NCBI GenBank assembly: GCA_022925895.1
Contig: JAKSYS010000036.1
Span: 62,001 to 126,000, forward strand
DNA: 64,000 nt
Reading direction: 5' to 3'
From: Fragilaria crotonensis
Lineage: Eukaryota; Bacillariophyta; Fragilariophyceae; Fragilariales; Fragilariaceae
Position numbers and translations under genes: made by a program. The notes under the pieces are model-generated. The model saw only the letters and a program-made list of their open reading frames with translations. It was not told the origin of the DNA and made no database searches. Shown here piece after piece: positions 10,573 to 22,211 of the stretch (the first letter of the stretch is position 1; every line of letters begins with the position of its first letter).

Positions 10573-11856
10573 ATGTCTACTTCCGATTTTTTAGTGAGCA
10601 ATGTTGAGTGTCTCGATCTCGCAAAATCCTCACATCCCATATCGACGGGGATCGGTTTCTTGGATCACATGATTGATCAGTTCAATTCTCATGCACAAGT
10701 GGGTGTCGCCATCACAATTAATGAAATCACCGAAGATCACAATCGTCATTCCTCCATGGATCAGTCCATCCTCATGCCTCTTTGTGGTTCCGAGCTGGGA
10801 ACAAAACTCCGCGTCATTTTGAACGACGCCAGTATTCCTGTAGGAGCCTCATCCCGGTTCTGTTGTCCTTTGGACGAGGCACTCGTGGAATGCCAACTCA
10901 CCAAGAGGAGTGGCATTGATGATGATGATGAGCCGGGACGCTTGGTGGCATTTTCTCTCGCACCCTATGGTATTTATCCAAGATCGACTGGACGCACCAA
11001 GATTGGTCACATGGAAACCATTCATGTACAAGCGTTTATGCAAGGACTCGCCGAAACGTCAGGCTTGGATATTGACCTAAAGAAGCTAAGAGGTGACAAT
11101 GGACATCACATTGTTGAATCTGCCTTCAAGGCGTTGTCTCGAGCTCTCAGGAATCTTTTGGATGGAACAAATACAAACGGATGCGAATCTCTTAACTTTA
11201 CGACCCTGTGGGGTTGGAAAGCGAGAGTTGGAAACAATCGCTGGCGTTGGAAAGGGTAGGAAAGCACGACCGTAAACCAAGGAGACATCTATTTTGGTGG
11301 ATCTTAAACTTGACGGAGGAGCAAGCGGCGTCGACATCGAAATTGGGATTCCAACCCTAAATGACATTTTCAAAGTCTTGGCGTCCGAGGCAAAATGTCT
11401 CTCACAATTCAATGCCATGGAGACTTGTTTGTGGATGATCACCACACCAGCGAGGATGTTTCCATTGCACTTGGTCAGGTCTTGACGATCGCCCTGGGAA
11501 CCAAGGCGGGCCTGAATCGCATGTGGTGTGCCAAGGCTGATTATGGCGCTGCCCAAATTGAAGTTACCATGGATCTCAGCAGCAACCGACCATGTCTGAC
11601 TCATAACTTGACCCTGACGGAGGCGGAGTATGTGGGAGGGACGTTGACGACAGAAATGTTCCATCACGTCTTGGAATCACTAACTATGAACGCAATGATG
11701 ACTGTGCACATTGTGGAAGTTCAAGCAGGTGCCGATGTGAACGAGACTGCGATTGCCACTGCAATGGCATTTGGGAGAGCACTTCGCATGTGCGCTGCCG
11801 TAGATCCTAGGCGAGCAGGGGCAACTGCCAGTAGCAAAGGCACTCTTTCTGTTTAG
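10573..11856 (+). CDS. HIS3/hisB: Tandem imidazoleglycerol-phosphate dehydratase (two HisB domains)
   Basis: IGPD dehydrates imidazoleglycerol phosphate in histidine synthesis using Mn bound by two HHxxE motifs and the His of GFLDHM. Here two IGPD copies lie head to tail, about 420 residues. Copy A has GIGFLDHMIDQF, a decayed first motif (EDHNRHSSMDQ) and an intact second motif (GDNGHHIVESAFKAL). Copy B starts at the usual TKETSILVDLKLDGG, has lost GFLDHM (GIPTLNDIF), keeps the first motif (DDHHTSEDVSIALGQ) and has lost the second (AGADVNETAIATAMAFG); it ends SSKGTLSV. The losses are complementary. Three frame breaks lie at about 11190-11230, 11270-11277 and 11392-11396, each consistent with one missing base. 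They sit in the linker and at the start of copy B, and conserved sequence continues across them. Confidence 0.85.
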
Positions 11857-11890
11857 TGGAGGTCTATTGTTTACAACTACTCCATACAAA

Positions 11891-12971
11891 TCATTTTCTG
11901 TCCATGTGCAGTAGCCCCAGCGCGACGGTGGCTGCCCATTTTACCTCTTGAAACCGACCTTGCATAACCGCCTCTCTCACTTCATCTATTGAGAGTAGGT
12001 GCAAAGCTTGTGGTTCCGTATCTCCACTACTCACGTACGCTGCTGTTCCTCCTCCTTCTGCCAACGGCACTGCATCCTTTAGTAGATAGGCGTACACAAA
12101 CCCACCGCCCCGATTTGCCATGGATCTGTATTTCCCCAGGAAAACCCAAGACTTGGCTTCGTCGAAAGGGACATCTCCTAAAAGAAGGCCGTATTCATCG
12201 GATTCAACCAGTGTTGTAGCCTTGCCAAAAGGCTCCTCTTTGTTTCCTGAGAGCTCTCCGACATCAGCGAGGACTTTCTTTCAGTATTTCCTTGGTTCGT
12301 TGTGATCCAACACCCAGTTCTTCCCACACCTCCCGCCGTGCTGCATCAAATGGGGCTTCGCCATTGTTGATGAATCCACCAACTGGTGCTAACGTTTCAC
12401 CAGGAATGGCGTACTTTCTTTGCTGAAAGGCAAGAAATTTCCCTTCCTTGGTAACCACCGCCACGTTTACTGCATCCCTTTCCTCTATGAAGATCCAATC
12501 ATTGACAATCATCTTCTTGTTGTTGTGGTTCTTAATGGTGGTATTCGTATTACCATTTCCCATGGGCACCATGACAGAATGCACTTCGCATCGCGCAAAG
12601 GGAGATTCCCCGAGCACTACCTTGCCAAGTGTTTGGTCGGTTTTCCACAATGTGCCCCCCGAGTAGGAGCCACTAATGTCGACTCGCGGATGTCCTCCCG
12701 ATATATCACGCAATTTGAATCGACGTTCGGCCTCGGAGAGCTCCGTGTTCCATGACAAAAAGACCAAAGTCGGGACGAAGAAGAGGAGGGCGACGGCGAG
12801 TCCCAGTGGACCCTTTCGAATGACGGGTGACGGTAATTGTTGTTGATGATGGTGTTGTGGTTGTGTGGGAGAGGTAGTCATGGGTGTGGATTTGTGTTGT
12901 GATGATGACGATTCAGTTCCAAGTCGTCGTTGTTGTTGTTGTTGTTGTCTCCTTATCATTGTAATATTCAC
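11891..12971 (-). CDS. Membrane-anchored Nudix hydrolase
   Basis: Nudix enzymes cleave nucleoside diphosphates linked to other groups. The N-terminus is Gln/His/Ser-rich, followed by one membrane span (GPLGLAVALLFFVPTLVFL), so the enzyme domain probably sits on one face of a membrane as a type II-like protein. The Nudix box reads GGFINNGEAPFDAARREVWEELG, with the REVWEEL catalytic helix complete; upstream are DAVNVAVVTKEGKFLAFQQRKYAIPG. A frame break near 12262 (GAAAGT) separates the box from the rest: the second frame continues DVGELSGNKEEPFGKAT, SWVFLGKYRSMANRGGGFVYAYLL and ends at HMDRK. The C-terminal half shows the usual alternating strands. The substrate cannot be told from the sequence. 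Plastid ADP-ribose or sugar-nucleotide hydrolases of similar design exist. Confidence 0.8.
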
Positions 12972-13708
12972 TTGAAGTTAATGTTGAGAGTTGATACACT
13001 ACCTGACAGCTGACAGTCACAATTCGCACTCGTTTTGTTCAACGCTTCATGAAGAATTCATCGACACTCTTCTTAACTTGATGCTTGAACTTGTGATAGG
13101 TTGGAAAGCAATCTCTGTCAAAATAATCGTCGAAAGTGTTTTACTGGAGTATGATACATACAGTTACAGCTACGTATGTTTGTACTGGAGTGCATGCAGG
13201 AGAGGCCAAGGGTGCGACTCGGTTGGATTGCGTTCCGTCATTGGTTACGGTGAGACATGATAGGCAGTATTGGAGTTCACGGTACACGATACACGGTACC
13301 CGATAGATTCCTGTTGCAGACGATAGAAGTGCCTTTTGTTGAATGTGTCATTGTGCCTCGCATAGGACACTACGTACATCCAGTCCTCGCAGGCGGCGTC
13401 TCCATAGAGGGCAAAGGCTGCATGATGATTCCAGCTAGGCAATGACGTCGCGTGATGGATGAGTGTTGAAACGATCCGACAAAATAGGTCAAACACATCG
13501 GATGCGTGCTACGGATCCTCCAGGGGTCTCAAAGTCTAAATCATTGTTAAGACTTCAGACTCTACAACGCATGGTTCTGGTCTCATTAAAACAAGCATCC
13601 TAAATGACCTTGTGGAAATAAGGGCTGATACGTACCAACACAATTATAAACATGAACTAGAGCTCAAAGTTTTGCACCGAGCAATACGAAGAGGGCTGAA
13701 TGAGGCAC
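12972..13708. other. Spacer without recognised gene
   Basis: This contains the promoter side of the Nudix gene and the 3' side of the urea transporter gene. Short direct words (ACGGTACACGATACACGGTACC near 13280) were noted. No coding signal was seen. Confidence 0.5.
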
Positions 13709-16348
13709 TTAGGCGTCGACTTCAACTTCACCCCCCTCAGTTGTCTTGACGGGAGCAGGATCCTCATCCACTTCCTTGGCTGCAACCTCTTCTCCGGCGG
13801 TGGCATCCTTCTTCCTTCCAATCATCGCACTAAAGACACCAGTAACGAAAAGGCTGATGGCTTCAGAATTCTCGGCAACGGGGAGGATCCAGACAACAAG
13901 AGCACCAGCGAAACCCCAGGCAATGGAAATGAAAACCCAGAATGCAAAATAGGATTGAGAAAACACTCCTGCGGGAATCGAGAGGACGGGCCAAATGATG
14001 ATCAAGACCAACGCCAAAACGTATCCGCGACGAGTGATCCACTTGTAGGACTCGTCTAGTGCGACTGGGTCCTGCTGCTCGGGACCCAAACCACTCAAAT
14101 CGTTCTCAACCAGCAAAATTTTCTTGTCGAGCTCTGCAAAATCATATTCATGAGGATCAATGAAAATAGACCAGACGTAATGGATAATACCGGACATGAC
14201 GATGGCCACGACGTTTCCACTGAGCATGACCTCGTTCGTTCCCAACGTGTCAACGGTGATCGCACCACCCTGGATTTGGGCAGCACCCAACCAGGCGGCA
14301 AGGGCGAGGATCAGACCTCCCCAGGCGGCAACAACGGCACCAGTACCGGATGCCTTGTTCCAAGTCATCAGGAACCAAAGCGGGAAAACGGCGGATCCGA
14401 TCATGATTCCCATGAAGAGGTAAACCCAGCCAAGGTTGAGGCCAATTTCGTGCAGGGCAATGGAGAAGCAGCCAGAGAAGAGGCCAAAGAGCACAATGAT
14501 GTATCGGGAAAGCTTCAGGATTTGTTCTCCAGTGGCTTGAGGGTTAATGTATTCACGGTAGACATCGTAGGCAACAAGGAGGAAACTGCGATGCATTCAT
14601 GTGAACCCGTGGAGACAATCGCCATGAAAAGCATGATGAGGATGAGCGCAGCACCCCCTCACCCATAAGGTGAGTGGCAACTGCAGGAGGGACCAACCCA
14701 GCTCCGGCCTCCGAGGCAGTAATGGGAAGTTGCAGGGCAGCTCCTGTAAGTCCGAGAGGTGGCAAGCGAAAACGGAATCGCGAACCAGCAAATTCCTCCT
14801 AGCATGTATCCGCGGGCAGCCGCAGTAGGGCGTGCAGCAATTGCCGACTGCCAGTAAGATTGGTCGACGAACACAGTTCCGAAGTTTCCAATGATGTTGA
14901 TGACACCGAACATGAGTCCATCAGCCGAGAGCATCGTGAGGTAGGATCCGTTGTAATTCCCTGTTACGGGTCCGCAAATGTACTTGTGTGGCACCCAGAA
15001 AGTTGTAGTGCCGTCTTGGAAGATGTACTGGCAATCTACATCGGAGTAATTGACAACCTTATCGAGGAAAACGTAGATTTGATCAGAACTGTATACCTTA
15101 ATATACACGGTGAAGACCATGATAATCAAGACCATAAAAATCACACCAGTGTGAATGTAGCACGCCAAGAAAGTTGCCTTCAATCCTCCAGCGGCTGTGT
15201 AGAGAATGACACCCCATGGAATGAGGAAAGAAGCGAGGTTGATGTTCATACCGGTAAGGGCCGAGGTTGTGGCGGCACCTCCAAGCAAAAGCATAGAGGT
15301 CACAATGATGTTGGCGCACAAAGCGAAGAAAAGGAAGGTCTTGTGTGCGGTTCTACCCCATCGCGCGTTCACAATCTCGCACAAGGTGTGAGCAGACGGA
15401 GCGACCTTCTTGAGGGAGATAGCAATCACACCAAAAAGAATGACCTGAATGGTGGCGCCCGAAGCATACCTGTTCAGCAAAGGTAGACATGGTAAGGGGT
15501 GAGACTGAGGTCGAGTTCGAAGTGACTGCATTCATGAATTGGACCACGAAAACGCGAGGTGGAGAAAGCCGCCTCGAAAAAAGATTTTGTGGAAGTGCCG
15601 GAAGTTTCAAATTTCTACGGTCACCAGTACGGTACAAGTACCGGTGGTGTCACACAGTACGGACAAAAATCACATGTCAAACAACGATAGCAAGTTCGTA
15701 TGTTCCCAAACCCAACAGAAAACAAGGAGGATCCAACACTACTCCGTATCATCATTTCACAAACGCATTACATTGCCAAAGATTGCTCAATCGAGTCCAG
15801 AATCGATACAAATATTCACTTACCAGAATGGACCAGAAACACCGTAGGACCAAGCGACGTTCGAGGACTGAAGAAGAGTTGCCGCCCAAGTCCACGCACT
15901 CACAATCACAGTGGCGGTGAGACCAGTCTTGACCATGCGACCGGCCGTACTGTTGAATGAGAACAAGTCAACGTTAGTGCCTTCACGATGCTGACAAACG
16001 AGTGACGGGCACAATGGTACCATTTGACAAACAACTCACTTGAAATTTTCACTGGTTATAGGACCTCCTCCACCGTAGTATTTGTCCAAATAGACAATGG
16101 CCGTGGTGATCAAAGAGAAGAACGCCCCGAAACCGAGAACAATAAGGTACCCTGTTCGATACGGAAAAGATGAGGTTCATGATAACAACGAAATCCAAAT
16201 TACAACGACAAGATACTCTTACCATACACCTCTGCGATTGGAGGTGCCTGAAGAAGGACTCCTGTCCGAAGTATTGCAGGAGAGGAGGAATGTTCTCAGA
16301 GAACACGATTCCATTTGGATTTGGTAAAGTTGAATTGACCGACGACAT
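13709..16348 (-). CDS. DUR3: DUR3-type urea/solute symporter (SSS family)
   Basis: High-affinity urea uptake coupled to Na+ or H+, sodium:solute symporter family, plasma membrane. Exons are 16223-16348, 16040-16151, 15824-15949 and 13709-15469; all introns are GT-AG. The spliced order reads [111 protein letters not shown] and [17 protein letters not shown], all typical of DUR3. About 15 membrane spans are visible, with a long charged cytosolic C-tail. Frame breaks occur near 16265, 14755, 14654 and 14580; each keeps homology on both sides. Intron 3 (354 bp) is the longest in the window and contains a GTAC-rich patch. Confidence 0.88.
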
Positions 16349-17586
16349 GATCAATGAGGCCTGGCCGATTGTTGGCAGTTGAACAGGTCAAATTGTGTGC
16401 CAATTGGAAATCCTCGATTTCTCATAAGATCTGTTTAGTTTCACCGTAGGATTTGAACGCACTTATATGACAGACGAATCATAACATACTCTACAGAACA
16501 GTGTCTAAGTACTCCAAATTTACTAATGCTACATATCTTCCTGACAGGACTCACATGAGGGGAATTCCGTCGAAATTTTGGATCTTAGGGAGAACTTCTC
16601 AATTGATTTGGGTACTTGTACTTTGCACGGAGCACTGTACGACATACTACTACTACTTGGTAGAAAATCCGGGGTGTGTCATGAAGCTCCGACGACATAC
16701 TCAGAACTCCAATATGTGTATCTTAAGGAGAGGAGTGTCGATTGTCAACGGATGCCCCTGTTCCATGAGTCAAGAATGGATCTGTACTGTAGTACTGTGT
16801 TCTACACATATACCAGCCATTCGAGTTAGTGTGATGACCGATGACCGATGACTCAGAATTCGTAGTGCAACTATGGCCTTATTCCCACTCGGCAGTCTGC
16901 AATCACATATCACAACTCATACTCCCATGTCGAAACGCCACGCAAATCCGAGTATGACACAATAAACAGAGCTTTAGTCTTGTACTATACTCCGAGTAGT
17001 TCCGTAGTACAAGTACACCGCAATACTGTTACCACTTCATCGCTCTAAACGTGCGGATAGGGGTGGTCGCTTTTGCTGCATGAGACAAAGAGGAAAATGA
17101 AACTCCGTTAGGAATTGGGAACTAATGTACTTCCCACTGCCCACCTTGCTGAACTTGCAAATTCACCCTCCACGCATCAATGTGTGGCACCCACATGGAA
17201 GACATCGAGAGTACTCGTATGCCAGGTATGATAAACCGAGTACAGCGTACGCGATATGGACTCGTTTCATGTGTATAGTATTGCCCAATTGACCCAGCCT
17301 ATGTCCACAGCGACACGCAATGCGTTTATGATGATACGTTTGCCCTTTGACCTCCGCATTCTACAGTATAGTAGTAGTACTCACTGGTGTACGAGTTCTG
17401 TACTCTCAGGTCTTACGACGTTGTAACATGAACGAAAAACATGTCTACGCTACAGTTAGCCTTCAGTACATATCATATGAATAATCTCGATAGTACCTGC
17501 AACCGCTATCATTCGGGATGCCGGAGTGCACAATGGAGGACAGTAGGAGTAAACCAGAGTGGAGTCGGAGAACATATCATAGGACA
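16349..17586. other. Long spacer, no gene seen
   Basis: This holds the upstream region of the urea transporter gene and the 3' side of the TPR gene. GTAC-type words cluster at 16780-16810 and 16980-17020 and around 17370-17400. Short frames at 16501-16851 and 17441-17749 have no protein-like composition. Confidence 0.5.
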
Positions 17587-18818
17587 TCAATCGTCGACTT
17601 TTCCAACATCCAAGGCCAATCTCAACATGTCTTCAGACCACCCATACGCTCGTGCGTTGTCAAGTAGCTGTTGTCGATTCTGCAGGCGTTCGATTTCAGG
17701 AATGATTTTCGCATCCAAGCTGGGATCCAAAGTGGCAGCCCGTTTGTAGTACTTGATGCTTTCTGGAAGTTTCCACAGTTCACTCAAACTGTCTGCTGCT
17801 ATCAGCCACGAACGCTCCGTGTGAGGAATGAGCTGGGTTGCGCGCAAGGCATCCTGCACAGCGTGCAGGACCGAGTACTGATACAGGCCATGCCGGTACT
17901 TGATCCCGCGAAAGGTCGTCTCTTGCATGCGAGTGTAGGCCTCGATTCGATGAAAAATGCTAGGAGCGAGCAAGATGTTGTGCCTAGCTTCGTCGTATAG
18001 AGCATAGAGTTGACTCGTATCAGGAACTAACTTGGTGTGCTCCAGAACCAATGTTTTGAGTTCCACTTGTGTTTAGCGGCACGTTGAAGGTACGCCGAAG
18101 CGCGCATCATCAATATCGTTCCTTCTTGCTCTGAATGGTTGGTCGCCAAGGCATTGTCGTAAGCCTCTACAGCTAAATCCGTTTCCTCCTTCTCTAAGTG
18201 GGCATTGCCCTTATGTTTCCATTTGATGCATTCAGAAGCTCGAGCGCTTACGTCTTCAATTCTCAAATGTCGGGTCAGAATGCGGTAGACCTTATCAACG
18301 CTATCAACGTTTGTGATTTCCAAACAATATTCTGGATCAATTCGTGACCGACACCGAACCATCGGACTTTTCGCCCTGGAACTCGACGCAATCACAACGG
18401 GATGGATCTGGAGTGATGGAGGAGACAGTCCAAGAAAGGCATCAAATGTTGCTGCGGATCCCCGAGCGATTGCTGCTTTCGATTGATCGACGTACACATC
18501 CCATTCAATGTCGTCATTGATTACGGATGGGCGACGAGTCGTTGGAGAGGACTGATGCAATGAGATTCCCACGGTCGACTGGAATGACACAACTAGTAGA
18601 AGAGGCGTCACACTCACAAGGAAATTTGTTCTTGATCGTGTGCCTTCATGTGGGATTGTCGTGTGGATTGATGTCACCATGGTTATCAACACAGACGATA
18701 TGACGACGGGAGTCGATTGACGAATGCTGTACCAGGAATGATGGAATGATACTCTGTGCGCGGGGTCGAAGTTGTGATTGGTGATGGGCGTGATGGATGA
18801 AGTGTCAATTGTCGTCAT
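17587..18818 (-). CDS. TPR-repeat protein with N-terminal membrane segment
   Basis: About 410 residues. The N-terminal part contains hydrophobic FLVSVTPLLLVVSFQS, probably a signal or anchor; the true start may be the Met of MVTSIHTT (18681) rather than the first one. A middle segment (VYRILTRHLRIEDVSARASECIKWKHKGNAHLEKEETDLAVEAYDNAL) opens a TPR pair with the GNxxxxxxxxxxAVxxYxxAL spacing. The C-terminal part (AADSLSELWKLPESIKYYKRAATLDP) is a further TPR. The frame breaks once near 18063, where one base is missing between AAKHK and VELKTLVLEHTKL. TPRs bind partner proteins; the specific partner is not inferable. Confidence 0.68.
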
Positions 18819-19295
18819 GTGTCACTCATCACACATCACACATCACATAGCTATCAAATAAGAGATGGATTAAAAAGGTGGTCCAATCCATTTTGAATTC
18901 TCTATTCCGATACGATGGGGCTAGTGGCTAGTATACTGATTAGATACTACCGTAGTACGGAGTACCAGGTACTGTACTCTGCTCCGAGATGCGCTTACTG
19001 TTGCGTGCAATGAAATTTGGGTATCCTCTTCTGCAATTCTGATGGCAGGTTGACATGTGTGCTCTGTTCTTGTTCCTTCTGATTCAACCGTGATAAGTAC
19101 GCCTTCGCTTCCTTGACGTACTCTGAGCATGATTCTGGTACGATACCTCCTACTTATATAAGAACTCGACGAATTTCGACTGAATCAATCAGAACGGGAC
19201 TCTGCTCGTAGTGGGACTTGCGGATCAATGAATAGCACAAGAGTGGGACGGTACAAGTAGAATGGAGACTACTGAACCAAAAAGCAAAAAGTACC
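18819..19295. other. Divergent spacer between TPR and heme oxygenase genes
   Basis: A head-to-head spacer that presumably carries both promoters. It has a CACATCACACATCACA-like short repeat near 18825-18848 and a GTAC patch near 18950-18980. Confidence 0.45.
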
Positions 19296-20128
19296 ATGTT
19301 GAATACGGATATCTCAGACAGCACCATCGTTGGCGAACTCCCATTGACGGAGCGCATGCGCAAGGCCACCCGACAAAACCATGATAAGAGTGACAAACTT
19401 GTGAATTTGAAACTTAGCTTTGTCATCACATCGAAACCCCTGTATGCCGAGGCGATTTCGTTGTTTTGGCCAATATTTCTGGAATTGGAGGCATTGATGG
19501 AAGAGCACAAGAATCATGAACAGCTCAAGTTACTGTACCCGATGCTGAACATTTTTCGACGTGCACCGAGCTTTGAAGAAGACTTTAGATCCCTACTTGG
19601 AAGTGAAACTCTCGTACGCGAAGTAATGCAACGAAGAATATGGATGTTACCAGGTCATCCCAAACAGTACTCGCCACCAGTGTTGCAAACCTATATTGAT
19701 CGCCTTCGTCATCTTTCAAAAGAGAGACTGATTGTTTTGCTGCCTACGTGTATCACATGTACAGTGCAATCTTGGCGGGCGGTTCGATTATCAAACGCAT
19801 GGTAAAGGTGGCGTATAGACTCAAGTCTGATGACGGAGTTCGGATATTTGTATTGCCTTACAATGACGAATTCCCAAACTCCAAGGCGATCCACAACAAA
19901 CTCAAACATATCGTCAACCATGAAATGCAATTATCAGAGGATGACAAACAACAGATCATGGACGAGTCTTTTCAAGTGTATCGGCTGAACAATGCCTTGG
20001 TGGCAACCGTCAAGGACAGCGATGTTTTTGCTGTCACCTTTCGGCGATGTGTACGTGGCATGGGAGCAATTCTCCTTGCAATAGGAGTTATTGGTATTCT
20101 GTTCTTTGCTTTCTATCGTCACAAGTAA
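19296..20128 (+). CDS. HMOX: Tail-anchored heme oxygenase
   Basis: Heme oxygenase opens heme to biliverdin, releasing CO and iron. The N-terminal helix has LTERMRKATRQNHDKSDKLVN, with His29 as the expected proximal heme ligand. FWPIFLELEALMEEH and YVYHMYSAILAGGSIIKRM match the distal helix region with its Gly-rich kink. The last ~25 residues, RGMGAILLAIGVIGILFFAF then YRHK, form a C-terminal anchor as in animal HO-1, so the enzyme probably faces the cytosol from the ER. There is no plastid presequence, unlike the algal plastid form used for bilin synthesis. One base is missing near 19741 between LIVLL and AYVYHMY. About 277 residues in total. Confidence 0.87.
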
Positions 20129-20175
20129 AAGAAGGCGAAAGAGTCTACGTTTGTTCGCTCTGGTTAAGTTACACT

Positions 20176-22131
20176 TTACGGGTCAACGTTACAGTTCAAT
20201 AGGTCTTCATAAATCGACTTGGCAGCGCACTTGATACATCCACAATTGACCTTTTTGTCAGCAGAAGTGTTAGAACGATTCCCTGTACGAAGAGAATGGT
20301 CTTGTCTTAGGTACGAAACGCAGCCGCTCCATGATTCAGAATCATCCACACCACTTCTACCTCGTGGCTCCAGTTGTCTTCGGACACGGTGGTTGGGCTC
20401 GTCGTCCCTGTTGGAAACCTCGTCGTATGGAAAGTCGTCGACGAGATACTTTGGTAGAGGGATTTCAGGGAGATCTGGTGAGTACTGCCCCCTCGCCTTG
20501 AGAATCTCATCGGTCCACGTCAATTCGCCTTCCTTGGAATCGACGTGTCTCACACCGCAGGGATCAACTCTACTGGTATCGATATCCACTGGCGATCGCG
20601 GAGCAGTGACTGCAGTATCCAGAGAAGGGGCATCAATCCAATGGAAAGTTTCCACCTCTTCGAATGTCCTGGTTTGTTGACGATTCGAAAGTGGAGCTGG
20701 AAGACCATGTGTGCCCTTTCTTGGATGTGGTGTTCCTTTATACCCTCGGTGGGAAGACAGATCCGGCATTCCAGGCCCGATGGCGTTGCATGTGGGCTTG
20801 TTCGCATCGCAAGGATCACTATCCTGCGAAATGACTTCAATGTCGGACTCGACTGAATGGACTTCGACAGCTTGAAATTCACAGTTTCAGAAGAGGCACT
20901 ATGGAAGATGATTTGAGCCATCTCGTTGTCGAAGGAAACGAAAAGATTTGAGGTTCTTGGTAACAGTTGTGGAAATTGAAGTTCTTCTCCGTCGTCCACT
21001 GATGAAGAGTCGCCTTTTCAAACGCAATCTCATCACCAGACTTGAGGAAAAGTCGTTGGTATTGTCGCATTGACCTGCGTCTGATAATGCATCGTAGCTT
21101 CCTGGTGGCGTGTTCAAGGTTGGAAGAAAAGACTGAATGCGGACCGCGTCCGATCCTTCGACACATCAAAGATAGTATCCCCAGGGTAGAGATGTAGACC
21201 AAACTCTTGATATTTTGGCGGATTTCCTTTCATATCGTCTTCCATTTCTTTTCGAAGGAGCTTTCGGACGGATAGTCTCATGCAGGTTTTCCAGTGAGTT
21301 ACCAGCCTGTGCCGTCTCTGCTCATGGGATGTAGAACTTAGATCTGATGAAACAGTGGAGAATGTCTCGCAAAGATCCTCTTCGTTTAAAGGAGGTCCAT
21401 CTCTTTTCTGAAGAATGCTGCCTTCGTCGTAGGGAGATCGATTTGCTTTTGACGCCAACGCCATTGGTGAGATGTTTTCCTTGTTTCCCTGCACATTCCA
21501 GTCATGTCGAGCCTTATTCTTCGCTCCAATAGATCGAACTTTATGGGCAACTTTTTTTCGAAAATGATCAAGGATACGAGTTCGTCGCGATGATGATGAG
21601 TTCTCGTGAGACTCACGGCTAGCTTCGGAGTCGAGAAGGATTTCAACATTTCCGACATCGTCGCTCCGCCATTGTCCGACGTGACCTCGCAACAAGTAAG
21701 CGTTTGCACTGTCTTCAGTTGCAACCATCCTGTCCCTTGCTGATTGTGAGGTCGTAAGCAAGCAAATGCCTGCTATGATGTACTCGTGGTCCACCCGACC
21801 GCCAAACGGGGATCATAGGTCTTGTTGTGCGAAATGATTCGTATGTTACGAAGGATTTCCAAGTTGTGGGCGTAGATAGGCACGATCGCTGCAGTCAGAC
21901 CCACAACGGGGGAGATCCTTAATGGCAAAACGTGATCTGCATGATTTCTGTCCTTCGTTACAAGACTGACAGAATCAGTCTGTAAGTAACTGCCTACAAA
22001 TGTAAGTTCAAATCATCTATCATCGGAGGAAGAAACAAACATACTAATCGACGATGCCTCTCCGCTCTTGTTTCACCAGTCCCAAGTCCCCAGGACCTTA
22101 TTAACGGTGTCGAATAAGCGATGTTACCCAT
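20176..22131 (-). CDS. Unknown protein with N-myristoylation-type start
   Basis: I do not recognise the family. Exon 1 (22045-22131) reads MGNIAYSTPLIRSWGLGTG... and carries a Gly2 start of the N-myristoylation type. A 65-bp intron with GTATGT...TTACAG ends leads in phase to a second exon from 21979: TDSVSLVTKDRNHADHVLP, then VVGLTAAIVPIYAHNLEIL and IRIISHNKTYDPRLAVG. Near 21800 the frame shifts into VDHEYIIAGICLLTTSQSA. Further parts include RKKVAHKVRSIGAKNKARHDW, NKENISP and HRLVTHWKTCMRLSVRKLL, and the tail ends NCGCIKCAAKSIYEDLLNC. Several more one-base breaks occur between 21120 and 20760, so the exact protein (roughly 640 residues) is uncertain. It looks like a membrane-peripheral signalling or scaffold protein, but that is inference only. 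Confidence 0.55.
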
Positions 22132-22211
22132 TTTGGAATGCATCTTGCATCAGCATTGCTGTCCGTACAACACAAATGTGCGACTTTCCCAGGGCCAGCA
22201 CCCAGCGGGAA

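Noticed and set aside
11061-11395. Introns as the reason for the frame changes inside HisB
   Set aside because: Homology continues with no inserted or missing residues and no GT-AG pair fits; single-base gaps explain it better.
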